Of a stretch of 64,000 nucleotides of DNA, positions 24,907 to 34,517 are shown in pieces (the stretch's first letter is position 1; each line of letters opens with the position of its first letter). Position numbers and translations under genes: made by a program. The stretch covers positions 1,399,999 through 1,463,998 of the forward strand of contig OX638343.1 in assembly GCA_951813075.1 (NCBI GenBank), given 5' to 3'. A model generated the notes under the pieces. The model saw only the letters and a list, made by a program, of their open reading frames with translations, did not search any database and was not told the origin of the DNA. Origin of the DNA: Arenicellales bacterium (GTDB lineage Bacteria; Pseudomonadota; Gammaproteobacteria; Arenicellales; JAJDZL01).

Positions 24907-26388
24907 ATGAAAATTGCGGCTGCAGGATTTCAGCACGAAACCAATCGCTTTTCCCCGATTCCAACAACCTATGCGGATTTTGTAAGAGAGGATGGATGGC
25001 CGGGGTTGACTGAAGGTGCGGCGATTTGGGATGTATTTCTGGAAGCGAACATTCCGATCGGCGGTTTCCTTAAATTTGCGCGAGCCAAACATATCGAAGC
25101 CATGCCGGTTTTGTGGGCCAGTGCCGAACCTGCGGGTCTGATTCAAGACAACGCGTTTGACGGAGTTTGTGCAAAGATTCTTGACGGTATTGCGGCGGTG
25201 CAACCGATTGACGGCATCTATCTTGATCTGCATGGTGCGATGGTAACCGAAACCTATGAAGATGGGGATGGGGAATTTCTTCGGCGATTGAGGGACCGGT
25301 TCGGCCGCGAAATTCCGGTTGCTGTCAGTCTTGACCTGCACGCAAATATCACTCCGGAAATGACGCAGCTAGCGGACGTCATTACAATTTTTCGAACCTA
25401 CCCTCATCTGGATATGGCGCAAACAGGCTATCGTGCCAGTGAACTTCTACATGAGATGATTACAGTCGGAAGACGTCCGACTGTGTCTTTCAGAAAACCA
25501 CCTCTGCTGATACCTTTGCATACCCAATGCACAACCATGGAGCCGTGTCAGTCGTTGTACGCGATGTTGCCTGATGACAGTTCGCTGAATAGCGGTTCTG
25601 CGGACATTGCACTTGGGTTTCCGGCATCGGACATCGAACAGAATGGACCAGGAATTATCGCCTACCACTATTCTGAGAAACAGTCGAATCAGATCGCAGA
25701 CAAGCTTGACGAAGCTTTAATTTCTAGAGAATCATCGTTGAGCAGTCCTCTTTATTCCTCACAGGATGCAGTGACTGAAGCTCTGAAAAAGATCGGTGGA
25801 AGCAAGCCGATTATTCTGGCGGATGTTCAGGATGTCGCAGGCGCTGGTTCAACAACAGAAACCACGGAACTGCTTGAAGTGCTGGTGAAGGCGGGTGTTC
25901 GAAATACCGCGCTAGCGGCGTTCTGCGATAAAGATGCAGTCGCTATCGCTCATCAAGTCGGTATCGGTGGTGAATTCAGTTGCAGGTTGGGTGCAAAGTT
26001 GAGCGGACCTGACCATCCCGGATTTGAGGGAACGTTCCGAGTCGCCGCGCTGAGCAATGGTCAATTCAGATTCACTGGCGAAATGATGGCTGGTCTGACC
26101 GCGAACATCGGGCTTACGGCCGCCATTGACCTGATCAGCCATGATTCTGAAATCAGAATTGTTGCAACCACTGAACGTATTCAGCCGGTTGATCGAGCGA
26201 CTTTGACGCACCTTGGTATCGACCTCACTAAGTTGGACCTGCTGGTACTGAAGAGCGTGGTGCACTTCAGGGCGGATTTTGAGCCAATTGCTGACGAAAT
26301 TCTACTGGTTGCAGCACCAGGATTCAGTCCGTGTGTTCTGACGGCGGATAAATTTCCCAGGCTGCGACCTGGCGTACGACTCCTGTAG
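24907..26388 (+). CDS. M81-family metallopeptidase (MlrC-like)
   Basis: A 493-residue protein of the M81/DUF1485 family, named after MlrC of microcystin breakdown; most members have unknown substrates, likely small peptides or amides. ATG 24907 follows TAGGAGA. Hallmarks are the N-terminal F-Q-H-E-T-N-R-F-S-P, a first metal site in Y-L-D-L-H-G-A-M-V (near 105), S-L-D-L-H-A-N-I-T (near 142) and T-Y-P-H-L-D-M-A-Q-T-G (near 165). The C-terminal half carries D-V-Q-D-V-A-G-A-G. No signal peptide, so it acts in the cytoplasm. It converges on the CocE-like gene 33 bp away, and the two may share a peptide-like substrate. Confidence 0.9.
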   Translation: MKIAAAGFQHETNRFSPIPTTYADFVREDGWPGLTEGAAIWDVFLEANIPIGGFLKFARAKHIEAMPVLWASAEPAGLIQDNAFDGVCAKILDGIAAVQPIDGIYLDLHGAMVTETYEDGDGEFLRRLRDRFGREIPVAVSLDLHANITPEMTQLADVITIFRTYPHLDMAQTGYRASELLHEMITVGRRPTVSFRKPPLLIPLHTQCTTMEPCQSLYAMLPDDSSLNSGSADIALGFPASDIEQNGPGIIAYHYSEKQSNQIADKLDEALISRESSLSSPLYSSQDAVTEALKKIGGSKPIILADVQDVAGAGSTTETTELLEVLVKAGVRNTALAAFCDKDAVAIAHQVGIGGEFSCRLGAKLSGPDHPGFEGTFRVAALSNGQFRFTGEMMAGLTANIGLTAAIDLISHDSEIRIVATTERIQPVDRATLTHLGIDLTKLDLLVLKSVVHFRADFEPIADEILLVAAPGFSPCVLTADKFPRLRPGVRLL

Positions 26389-26420
26389 CGCTAGAACTCC
26401 AATCAGGTAATTGGTTTCGA

Positions 26421-28439
26421 TCAGACGAATTTACGTTTGACCTTCTGGACCCAAGTTTGTTCGTGCGCTAGTTCAGATCCTTCCCACGCTTCCAGTTTAG
26501 CTTTCAGGTGGAAGTGGGTCGGAGTAGACGTCACTACGGTGTTGGTACGGGATGACACTTCCCAATCACCACGGGAATACCTTTCGGTCCAGGTAATGTC
26601 GCACATTGCGGAGCATGGATCGTCCGGAAGAATCGAGAAAACCTCTTCATGCGTTGAGGCGACTGTCCATCCCTGATAATCATCGTAGACAATGACTCCC
26701 TCGTCGAACCAGTTTCGCCGAGTCAGCTCACCGGTTTCAACATTTTCTGTCACCGTAAACTCACTATTTGGTTCAGATTGAACGGTCTTGTTCAGAGCGG
26801 GGGCAGATTCGGGACCAGCGAATGCAGCCAATTCGCCATCGGATTCTTTAGGCGGTCGAATCGGCAAACTAAGCGTGCAGCCAGTTAAAAGTAACGAAAG
26901 TTGAGTCTTGATCGGTGACGGCCAGACTGTTGGCCAGTAGGCGGTTGTGAGCGACAATCGGATTTTGCTCCCGACGGCAAACTTATGCCCGATTTCATTC
27001 AACTGAATTGAGACACTGCAGTCTTCTTCTGGGATCAGGTGTTCAGGATTCAGATGGCTATTTCGATGTGTCAGGTTCAGTATGCCGTAGGTGATACGCG
27101 TTACCGCTCCATCGGATAGCACTTCGTTCAAGCACACTGCAACCAAGGCATTGCGTTGATCCGAGTTGAACTTTAGTTCTACAACCGGAGCACCAAGAAT
27201 CTCGTGTTCCTCAGATAGTTCGTCTGAATCAAAATTCACACTGCCTCCAGCTTCCACCCTTTGATCGCCGGCCAAGTCCGGGTCGACGCCGTGTGGACAC
27301 CACAAACCACTGGCCCGACCAACAGTTTCGGGCGATGACATACGCATCACATGCTCTCCCCCGGGTTGCTCAGACAATCCATTCCGGGTAAGGTAGTACA
27401 ACCTCCCGTCAATAATTTCCGAAGACCATTGATCTTCGGCAACCCAACGTCCAGGACGGTTATCGTAATGGGTTTGTGGGTGGACAGAGTCCTGCATCCA
27501 GCAACGTAGTTGCGGTTCGTCCATTATCCCGGTCTCTTCTCCCTTGAGCCACTGATCCCACCAGCGCAGACATTCCTGTAGAAATCCAATTGCAGGCCCC
27601 GGACCTGCAAAGTGAGGATATTTGTGCGCCCACGGGCCAATCAGTCCCTTGCTGGGCGCTTGCAGGTTCGACAGTAACCTAAAAATTGAATTCGAGTATC
27701 CGTCAGCCCAACCTCCAACTGCATAAACCGCACAATTGATGTCGTCGTAGTTCTCACACACAGATCCATGCTGATAGAATTCGTCGCGTTGTTGATGCTC
27801 CAACCAATTCGTCAGCCACAAACCGCTGCCTTTGAGTCGATCATGCCAGATGTCACGCCACGCGTCACCGTGGAGAAGAGGATCAGGCGGCGTTGTGTTG
27901 ATGGAAAACATATAGGTCGACCATGCTATGTTGTCCAACAACATGGCACCTCCCATGAAGTGGATATCGTCGGCGTAGCGATCATCGGTTGAACAGATTG
28001 TCACAATCGCTTTCAAGGCTTCCGGCTGTCGCGCGGCAATCTGAAGTCCGTTGAATCCACCCCACGAAATTCCAATGATCCCAACTGTTCCGGAACACCA
28101 GGCTTGGGCTGTTACCCAATCAATTACCTCAAGTGCATCGTCCTGCTCCTGCTTCAGATATTCACCGAGAAGAACGCCAGTTGAATTTCCGGTGCCACGC
28201 ATATCCACTCTTACTGAAGCGTAACCATGTCCTGCAAAATAAGGGTGAGTCAAGGCATCCCGGTCTGCGGTTCCTTCCTGATATCGATACGGAAGATATT
28301 CGATGATGGCAGGAACTGGGTCGTCATGTGCGTCTTCCGGCAACCATATTTTACTGGCTAGTTTAACGCCGTCCGATAGAGGAATAAATTCACCTTCAAT
28401 GACAGTGGTTTTACGCGGAAAGTTCGTGACTGTTTTCAT
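26421..28439 (-). CDS. CocE/NonD-family serine hydrolase
   Basis: A 672-residue hydrolase of the cocaine-esterase / X-Pro dipeptidyl-peptidase family (S15-like). I chose ATG 28439, with GGAAGAG just before it, over an upstream start at 28493. Order of domains: alpha/beta hydrolase core with the nucleophile in G-I-S-W-G-G near residue 127, an inserted cap region, then a beta-rich jelly-roll C-terminal domain. R-V-D-M-R-G-T-G-N-S-T-G near 80 is the family's oxyanion region. Members cleave esters or amide bonds next to proline. There is no signal peptide. It shares a strand and possibly a transcript with the EamA transporter gene upstream, 277 bp away. Confidence 0.9.
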   Translation of the reverse strand: MKTVTNFPRKTTVIEGEFIPLSDGVKLASKIWLPEDAHDDPVPAIIEYLPYRYQEGTADRDALTHPYFAGHGYASVRVDMRGTGNSTGVLLGEYLKQEQDDALEVIDWVTAQAWCSGTVGIIGISWGGFNGLQIAARQPEALKAIVTICSTDDRYADDIHFMGGAMLLDNIAWSTYMFSINTTPPDPLLHGDAWRDIWHDRLKGSGLWLTNWLEHQQRDEFYQHGSVCENYDDINCAVYAVGGWADGYSNSIFRLLSNLQAPSKGLIGPWAHKYPHFAGPGPAIGFLQECLRWWDQWLKGEETGIMDEPQLRCWMQDSVHPQTHYDNRPGRWVAEDQWSSEIIDGRLYYLTRNGLSEQPGGEHVMRMSSPETVGRASGLWCPHGVDPDLAGDQRVEAGGSVNFDSDELSEEHEILGAPVVELKFNSDQRNALVAVCLNEVLSDGAVTRITYGILNLTHRNSHLNPEHLIPEEDCSVSIQLNEIGHKFAVGSKIRLSLTTAYWPTVWPSPIKTQLSLLLTGCTLSLPIRPPKESDGELAAFAGPESAPALNKTVQSEPNSEFTVTENVETGELTRRNWFDEGVIVYDDYQGWTVASTHEEVFSILPDDPCSAMCDITWTERYSRGDWEVSSRTNTVVTSTPTHFHLKAKLEAWEGSELAHEQTWVQKVKRKFV

Positions 28440-28716
28440 TTTGCTCTTCCAATTGTTGAATCTTGTTGAATTTGAACAGATCTGCCATTGCACTCAAGCG
28501 ATCCGATATCCCTTATTGGCTTCAAAGAAGATCATAATGCGGACTATCTGGAATACGCCGATGAATCTCGCAGTTACGCTTGTTGCAACATTCGGGTATT
28601 GATTTTCATCCGTGAGAAATTTTAATTGGAGAAGACGCAGAAAGTAAGACATTTCCGAAAGTCGAATATGAAGACATATACGCGAGAAGTGTCCAATAGT
28701 GTGCAATCTAACTGAT

Positions 28717-29649
28717 TCACTGCTGGCGCGAACGCAAGGCGATGACAACCCCAGCTGTTGTGATTGCCGCTATGCCAACAAATGCCACTGAATCCGGAAT
28801 CTCACCCCACAGCAACCATCCCCAGAATCCGGCAAATATGAGAAAGCTATACTCGAAAATTCCGACATAGGTTGGTTCCGCAATCTGATACCCTCTGATC
28901 AACCCCATTACGCCAACAATCGACCCAAGTGCCTGAACCAAAATCCAAAACAGAACTCGATCTGTCGGAACCTCCCAACCTCGTAGAAAAAACGGTGCTG
29001 TGTTGACCAACTCGCGTGGTAGTTCAGCGAAGTGCAGTATTACCAGCATCAACAGACTGAAGAATCCAATCATGAGAAAGAAGCCCATCATGACGACAGT
29101 CGTATTCTCTTCCGAACACAGATGGCGTGTCGCGAGTTGTCCTAGAGCGTAGAAAATTCCAGCCAACATCGGGAGCAGAGTCAAGATTCCGAAATTGTCC
29201 GGGCTCGGTTTCAATACCAATAGTACGCCAGTAAAACCGATGGTGACGGCTAAAATACGCCAAACTCCGATTTTCATTCGAAACAGAATTACCGAAAACA
29301 CGAGCACGAATATCGGGGAACTGAACAGTGTCGAGCCCGCTTCGGCAATTGGCATCAGTGACAAAGCGCCAAAGTAGAACAATATTGCCCATGCAATAAA
29401 AAAGCCCCGTAATGCAACAGCCCAATATCTTTTGGGTCTCAAACTCTGTCTTCTGATCATGCAGTAAACTGCGATGATCAAGCCGCAAATGGCAGAGCGA
29501 AAAACATGAAATTGCCACAATCCGGAATCTTCTTCGATGATACGGATCAAGTTGTCGACGAATCCGATGACGAACATGCCACCAAGTATCATGAGACCAC
29601 CTGCCAAAACACGCGAAGGTTGATCGGATACTGCGAGGCGTACCGTCAT
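28717..29649 (-). CDS. EamA-family (DMT) transporter
   Basis: A 310-residue membrane protein with ten hydrophobic helices arranged as two EamA repeats (about 15-140 and 155-300), the layout of drug/metabolite exporters. The end of the first repeat has E-A-G-S-T-L-F-S-S-P-I-F-V and the second has E-P-T-Y-V-G-I-F-E-Y-S-F. The cargo cannot be told. It lies upstream of the CocE-like hydrolase on the same strand, so it may export a product or take part in the same peptide or amide metabolism. Confidence 0.88.
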   Translation of the reverse strand: MTVRLAVSDQPSRVLAGGLMILGGMFVIGFVDNLIRIIEEDSGLWQFHVFRSAICGLIIAVYCMIRRQSLRPKRYWAVALRGFFIAWAILFYFGALSLMPIAEAGSTLFSSPIFVLVFSVILFRMKIGVWRILAVTIGFTGVLLVLKPSPDNFGILTLLPMLAGIFYALGQLATRHLCSEENTTVVMMGFFLMIGFFSLLMLVILHFAELPRELVNTAPFFLRGWEVPTDRVLFWILVQALGSIVGVMGLIRGYQIAEPTYVGIFEYSFLIFAGFWGWLLWGEIPDSVAFVGIAAITTAGVVIALRSRQQ

Positions 29650-30125
29650 GGTAGAGACTTACGAGGTTCAGTCAAGACTTGAATTGATGGTTTGAGGCAT
29701 TCGATCGCATAGTCTAACTTGCCGGTTGGATTAATGAGCAAACCAAACTTGAGGGGCGGAGGCAATCATCACAATTATTGATCCAGGTGTTACCGCGTTG
29801 TGACTTGTTGAACGGGCGATGTTGTCGACTTCAATGTAACGCTCTGTACATTTTATATTGTTTAGCTACTCGCAAAATTTCGACTAGAGTAGATCGTGAT
29901 CGTAATGATTGAGATTCAGGACACAGATTCTTGAGGCATGACCTAGTCGAAAATCCAATTACACGTTTTGGGTTCTCAGCGCATTTAAATTCCGTTGTTC
30001 ATCTCACTGCTCCCGATGTAATCAACGACACCAACTTCGTTTGGATTGTCTTGGTTTCAACAAAAACAGATTCGATTTTGCGAATTAGCGCGGGAGGGGA
30101 TATCTATAAATAATACGAGAACGAA
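29650..30125. other. Spacer between EamA gene and TA region
   Basis: About 475 bp of AT-rich DNA with no convincing gene. It includes a GACTAGAG octamer at 29882 shared with three other spacers. Confidence 0.45.
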
Positions 30126-30300
30126 ATGACTAACCCACAAATCATTCTCGACGAACGTGGAAATCCAGCATTTGCCGTTATTCCATAGCAGAAATTCAAT
30201 CAGTTGGCCGAAGCGTATTCTGAAATCATAATAAGCGATGAAGATCTTTACGATCAGGCTAGAATCGAGAACGAAGAATCCTTCCCTACCGAGGTGTTGA
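30126..30300 (+). pseudogene. Broken antitoxin-like gene
   Basis: From ATG 30126 the frame reads N-P-Q-I-I-L-D-E-R-G-N-P-A-F-A-V-I-P and then meets an amber stop at 30186-30188. It continues in the same frame with Q-L-A-E-A-Y-S-E-I-I-I-S-D-E-D-L-Y-D-Q-A and E-E-S-F-P-T-E-V, a pattern known from TA antitoxins that carry an HTH domain. The helix-turn-helix that should follow is missing, replaced by out-of-frame residues after about 30290. No partner toxin remains upstream. The gene is dead unless the amber codon is read through. Confidence 0.6.
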
Positions 30301-30453
30301 CGGGATGTCGAGGTCGAAGAAACACTTTCCTTTCTGAAACGATTTGGACTCTACTTTGTCAACCCTTACTTCTCGGAACCGTTTAGAATCGAAATAGCGA
30401 AGAATCGGTCAAAATCAACGCGCAATTCCAAGATTAAGTTGATACTCCACTGG

Positions 30454-30478
30454 TATAATGTACAATTATTATGTACAT
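30454..30478 (+). promoter_or_regulatory. Promoter/operator of the Phd-PIN module
   Basis: A perfect -10 box TATAAT at 30454-30459 overlaps the first of two TGTACA hexamers (30459-30464 and 30472-30477, centres 13 bp apart). TGTACA is the core recognised by YefM-type antitoxins in yefM-yoeB operators. The second copy covers the antitoxin start codons, so antitoxin binding would block both transcription and initiation. A good -35 is not visible. Confidence 0.7.
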
Positions 30479-30740
30479 GAAATTCAATACAGAGACAGCT
30501 GTGAAAACGATTACTGCAACGGAATTCAAAGCCAAATGCCTCCGGGTGATTGGGCAAATGGGCAAGGACCGTGAACCTATGACAATCACAAAACATGGTC
30601 AACCAGTAGCTATCTTGTCACCTCTGCCGCAGACGAATGAAAAACCGTCAATCGTTGGCGCGATGCGGGATTCGGTACTAGCCTACAGTGAACCGTTTCA
30701 ACCGGTTGCCGATTCATCCGACTGGACCGCATCCCAGTGA
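30471..30740 (+). CDS. Phd/YefM-family antitoxin
   Basis: An 89-residue antitoxin. The N-terminal DNA-binding part has T-I-T-A-T-E-F-K-A-K-C-L-R-V-I and the family strand P-M-T-I-T-K-H-G-Q-P-V-A-I-L-S-P; the C-terminal tail, which would wrap the toxin, is acidic. Start is ATG 30471 or 30477. It overlaps the toxin by four bases (GTGA at 30737). It neutralises the PIN nuclease encoded next and should repress its own promoter through the TGTACA sites. Confidence 0.88.
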   Translation: MYMKFNTETAVKTITATEFKAKCLRVIGQMGKDREPMTITKHGQPVAILSPLPQTNEKPSIVGAMRDSVLAYSEPFQPVADSSDWTASQ

Positions 30741-31150
30741 TTGTTCTTGACACGCATGCTTTGATTTGGGCTGTATCCGATGATGTTCATCTTGGTAGAA
30801 AGGCGCGGGCTAGGATAGAAGAAACGGCGCAATCAAATCACGTTGCGGTTTCTGCAATTACACCTTGGGAAATCACGATGCTGGTCGAAAAAGGTCGGCT
30901 CCAACTAGGACAGGACGTGCAAGTCTGGCTCGAAAATTCGTTAGCTCTTCCTGGAATTTACCTGGCACCAATCGAACCCGCGATTGCAATCGATAGCGTA
31001 CGTCTCCCAGGAGATTTTCATGCCGACCCTGCCGACCGTTTCATTATCGCAACAGCCCGCTACTATAACGCGCCCCTCATGACCGCAGACAATGCTATTC
31101 TTTCCTACGCAAAATTTGGAAATGTTCAAGTAGTCGATGCAATGGCATAA
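30737..31150 (+). CDS. PIN-domain ribonuclease toxin (VapC-like)
   Basis: A 137-residue PIN-domain toxin that would cut RNA when its antitoxin is lost. The acidic residues that hold magnesium are in place: D5 in V-L-D-T-H-A-L-I-W, E45 in P-W-E-I-T, D98 near D-P-A-D-R-F-I-I-A-T-A, and D116 in L-M-T-A-D-N-A-I. The start is GTG 30737, overlapping the antitoxin stop. The module is intact, unlike several others in this window. Confidence 0.9.
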   Translation: MIVLDTHALIWAVSDDVHLGRKARARIEETAQSNHVAVSAITPWEITMLVEKGRLQLGQDVQVWLENSLALPGIYLAPIEPAIAIDSVRLPGDFHADPADRFIIATARYYNAPLMTADNAILSYAKFGNVQVVDAMA

Positions 31151-31869
31151 CACAATATCCCGGTAAAATTGCTTACCGCTATAGCCATTGCAACTGGCTA
31201 ATGCTCAACCTAGACAAGGCGTCATGTGATCTTCACCTCTGCCTGTCAATTCAAATATTGATTCAAACGAGCAAAAAGATTTGTTTCAATGAAGATCTCA
31301 CCCAGATTAGTTATGTTTCTTGAGTATCTAGATCGTAGGAGCTGGGTAATATCATAGCCGTATTGTTCCCTGCCTTACTGCGTGAAATTCAGTTTAAATT
31401 CATGCACACCGCTATATCGTCCCTGAATCGAACCGAAGCCCACTAACAATCTGAAATAATTTTAGTAAGGCAACAGCTCTTTGCCGCTAGTGAGCCACAC
31501 TGACCGGATAATATGGCCGGATAACTTCGAAGTTAATCCCAAATCTGAATCCAGAATTTCGGCAATTGTTGCCTCTATGTAAACTCCGTGCTCTTTATTG
31601 TCAATCCTTTATCCTTTGTAGCGTTCAGATAGAATCTCAACCACTCCAAAATGAACTTTTAGCAAGCTCAGCTAAGCCAACACTAAATTCGTCAGGAATT
31701 TCATTTTTTTTCTGCGGACAGTTCGATTAGCCACACGGACAGTTATTCTCAATAAATCGCAACCACATGTCGCACACCAGTCAATCTCATCAGAAAGTGC
31801 ATTACCCGAAACCAGTATTGCGAGTGAATCCCGTTGGGATTCAACGAGCGTCTAACGAGCTCGAATTAC
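31151..31869. other. Long spacer, nothing recognised
   Basis: About 720 bp between the toxin stop and the end of the DUF3604 gene. Only short random frames; no repeats, tRNA or clear hairpin with a T-run. Confidence 0.5.
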
Positions 31870-34290
31870 CTACTGGAATTCGATGTACATGGCCGATGTC
31901 CAAGCCTTTGCACCGTCGATTTGTTGGCTCTGAAGATAAACTGGGCGAAACCCGTGTGGACCGTTACTGGCATCAATCTCGAAACTCCCGCTTACGTCCC
32001 GAGGCATTGCCGCGTCGGCGATTCGTTCAATCGCGATGAACATTTCCGTACCACCGAGTTCCATGCGCACACCGCCTTTTTCCAGGAGTTCAGCGCCAGA
32101 AACTTCGAAATCGAACTCCGGACAATGTACAAAGGGATTACCATCGAGTGGATTGCCAACCTTGACATAACCATCAATGGTCCCGGAAACTCGAATGCTG
32201 GCGCGTGCGAGATTGGATATGTCAATCTCAAAAGTATCCGTGTCCCCATAGGTGTCGGTTCGGAAACCAATTTTTGTCGGGCCGGCCCGCCACGCATTCT
32301 CTTCAATGTGTTCGAACCCATATGCATTGAAAGAATTTATCACTCCGTTGCGGATTTCGATCGTACCGCGCCAGTCCGCCCAGCGATAACGGTCGCGAAT
32401 GCGCGCTCCGCCAACACGGACTCGAATTCTTCGATTCGAATAACCAGCTTCTTTCTGTAGGTTTCGTCTCTGAATCAGGCCGGTGTGGTCAAACAAAGCG
32501 ATTTCATCCCAACCAGCGTCACCGAGCATACGATATTCTAGTTTTGCAGGGCCCTGATGCGCGAACTCATCTCCCATCATTTGACCACCACACCAACTTA
32601 GTGCGACGATTCGCTCACCTGTTGTTGCCCAGGTTCGGCGCGCTCTCAAAGCCTTACCCACCGCTTCGCTCTCCAGCTTATCGCAGATCAGCCCTGTAAC
32701 ACCCCCCTTGGTACCGAATACAGCTGTACCGGGCACTCCACCACCACAACGCCCGCGATGCTCGTCGCCATTGGCCGCTGCGCCGAGTTTATAGCCGCGC
32801 GCCGCTACTTCCTGATAAAGCCACGGGAACTGACCCCAGGCCGAGGTAATCTCAACCAACCGGTCCATAACAGGGTGATGCCAATCCATGATGCAACGTC
32901 GCCCGCCGACATGCGGCATCATGAGATGGCCTTCCGGATCGTGGATATAGGTTCCCCATAGCTCCTCCAGTGGCCAAGCTCCAGGTTGAATCGTGTCGAC
33001 ATCCATATCTTCGTTCCACTCAAAGGAACGCGCGATGTTGCCCTTGGCATCGAAAGGAAACTCCGGCGTCTTGCCGTGCAAAAAAACCACATTGTGATCA
33101 CCTCCGGCGCAGGAATTACCGCACCATTCGGTCCCGGGATAACATACGAATTTGCCGTCTTCGGTTAGGCTGTGAATCAGCTTCACATCGTCATTCCAAT
33201 TCGCCTTGGTGATCTGAAAATCGTTCGCGGTATAACCGAGATAATCCAAACGGGCAATGTCGCGCCCATAGGTGAGATTGTAGACCGTATCGTTCGTGCC
33301 GACCGTGTTGTCCGAATGGACATGGAGATCACCGAAGAACACGCGCGGGCAAGGACACGCCTCGTCGATTGTGACGTAAAATTCAGCATTGTTGACCTGA
33401 GGTTCACCGATCATTGAAGCGGTTATCGCGAGTTCGCCGACGGTGTCGGTCGGGAGATCCGCAATCTCGGCGAACGCCCACCCTTCACCGGCGAGCGCAA
33501 CCTTTTTTTCGTATACACGTTCACCGCCCAAGCTTGCAGTGACTATAACTTCTTCGCGTTCGTCGAAGCAGGTATTACCCCATACGTCTTCGGCGCGCAC
33601 ACCCAGGACAACCGGTTGGCCTGGTCGCAACATGCGTGATCCAGCCATCACGAGTTGAGCAGGTCTCCCGGGAACTATATCGATGACTACATCACCAGGA
33701 ATTGGGCAAAAACGAGATGTGCCGAGTGGGTCTATATAGCAACGGAACCGAAATCCTTTTTCAACAAATGTCTGGACTCGGGTACCAGGTCCGCCACCGC
33801 GCCGGTCACCAAGTCGAATTATGATGTGGTCTCCCGGCTTCAAAAAGCCGTCCACGGTATCGACAATCACGGCTTTCTGGTATGGACGTTCGTGGCCTTT
33901 CTGATCAAATCGAACTTTTAGTGACTGTACCGTGGCGGGACTCTGTCCCTCACAAAGCGGACCTGCCTGATATTCAGCTGAAACGTAATTGGCTGCCGTA
34001 GGATCGGTTGTCTGAAACAGCGCCCAGTCGGAATAGAATTTGAACGTCGCCTTGATCCAGGCGCCATCGGCGATTCCGGACGCGCCAACCTCATAATCGA
34101 GTACGATTTCCGTCCACTCGCCAGCAATAAGTTTTTCAACATTACAGGTCACACCGCCAAGGAACGGCATGTTTCTGGTTTTGTCATAAAGACCTATCGG
34201 CGCGAAATAGTCGCCAAGCTTATCCCTGATCTCTGCCTCGTCGGTTTCAAACTGAGACCAGCCTTGCGACTTAACTTGTTCATCTTGCAT
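31870..34290 (-). CDS. DUF3604 protein (PHP-like metal-dependent fold)
   Basis: An 806-residue protein. I chose ATG 34290 because AGGAGA stands 6 bases before it; 34332 would add 14 residues. After a beta-rich N-terminal half (residues 1-330) comes the DUF3604 core beginning F-G-D-L-H-V-H-S-D, whose two histidines and aspartate resemble the first metal site of PHP phosphoesterases. Further possible metal ligands are in Y-P-G-T-E-W-C, G-D-H-N-V-V-F, M-P-H-V-G-G and N-G-D-E-H-R-G. The reaction is unknown; relatives are common in marine proteobacteria beside transporters. No signal peptide. It lies just upstream of, and in the same direction as, nothing else; the ligand-binding gene behind it at 34518 may share its transcript. 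Confidence 0.85.
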   Translation of the reverse strand: MQDEQVKSQGWSQFETDEAEIRDKLGDYFAPIGLYDKTRNMPFLGGVTCNVEKLIAGEWTEIVLDYEVGASGIADGAWIKATFKFYSDWALFQTTDPTAANYVSAEYQAGPLCEGQSPATVQSLKVRFDQKGHERPYQKAVIVDTVDGFLKPGDHIIIRLGDRRGGGPGTRVQTFVEKGFRFRCYIDPLGTSRFCPIPGDVVIDIVPGRPAQLVMAGSRMLRPGQPVVLGVRAEDVWGNTCFDEREEVIVTASLGGERVYEKKVALAGEGWAFAEIADLPTDTVGELAITASMIGEPQVNNAEFYVTIDEACPCPRVFFGDLHVHSDNTVGTNDTVYNLTYGRDIARLDYLGYTANDFQITKANWNDDVKLIHSLTEDGKFVCYPGTEWCGNSCAGGDHNVVFLHGKTPEFPFDAKGNIARSFEWNEDMDVDTIQPGAWPLEELWGTYIHDPEGHLMMPHVGGRRCIMDWHHPVMDRLVEITSAWGQFPWLYQEVAARGYKLGAAANGDEHRGRCGGGVPGTAVFGTKGGVTGLICDKLESEAVGKALRARRTWATTGERIVALSWCGGQMMGDEFAHQGPAKLEYRMLGDAGWDEIALFDHTGLIQRRNLQKEAGYSNRRIRVRVGGARIRDRYRWADWRGTIEIRNGVINSFNAYGFEHIEENAWRAGPTKIGFRTDTYGDTDTFEIDISNLARASIRVSGTIDGYVKVGNPLDGNPFVHCPEFDFEVSGAELLEKGGVRMELGGTEMFIAIERIADAAMPRDVSGSFEIDASNGPHGFRPVYLQSQQIDGAKAWTSAMYIEFQ

Positions 34291-34517
34291 CGTTTGTCTC
34301 CTGGAACATCTTAAATATCGGCAACAATTCACTAATCGTGGTTCGCATTGTACTCAATCCGAGATGGAATCAGATTTTTCTCGGATTGCAGATTCACAGC
34401 CCGCAACAATGACACAACACCCTCTGTCAATACACAGACGTACAGATGACAATTTATACGCTTACAGCATATTCGACCACAGTAAACTATCGTTACGCTT
34501 ACGTAAATCGGATACTG

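Noticed and set aside
24491-24910. 139-codon frame before the M81 gene
   Set aside because: It has no recognisable content or ribosome binding site, although it ends with a tempting 4-base overlap.
31992-34142. Several frames of 70-110 codons on both strands
   Set aside because: All are shadows of the DUF3604 gene.
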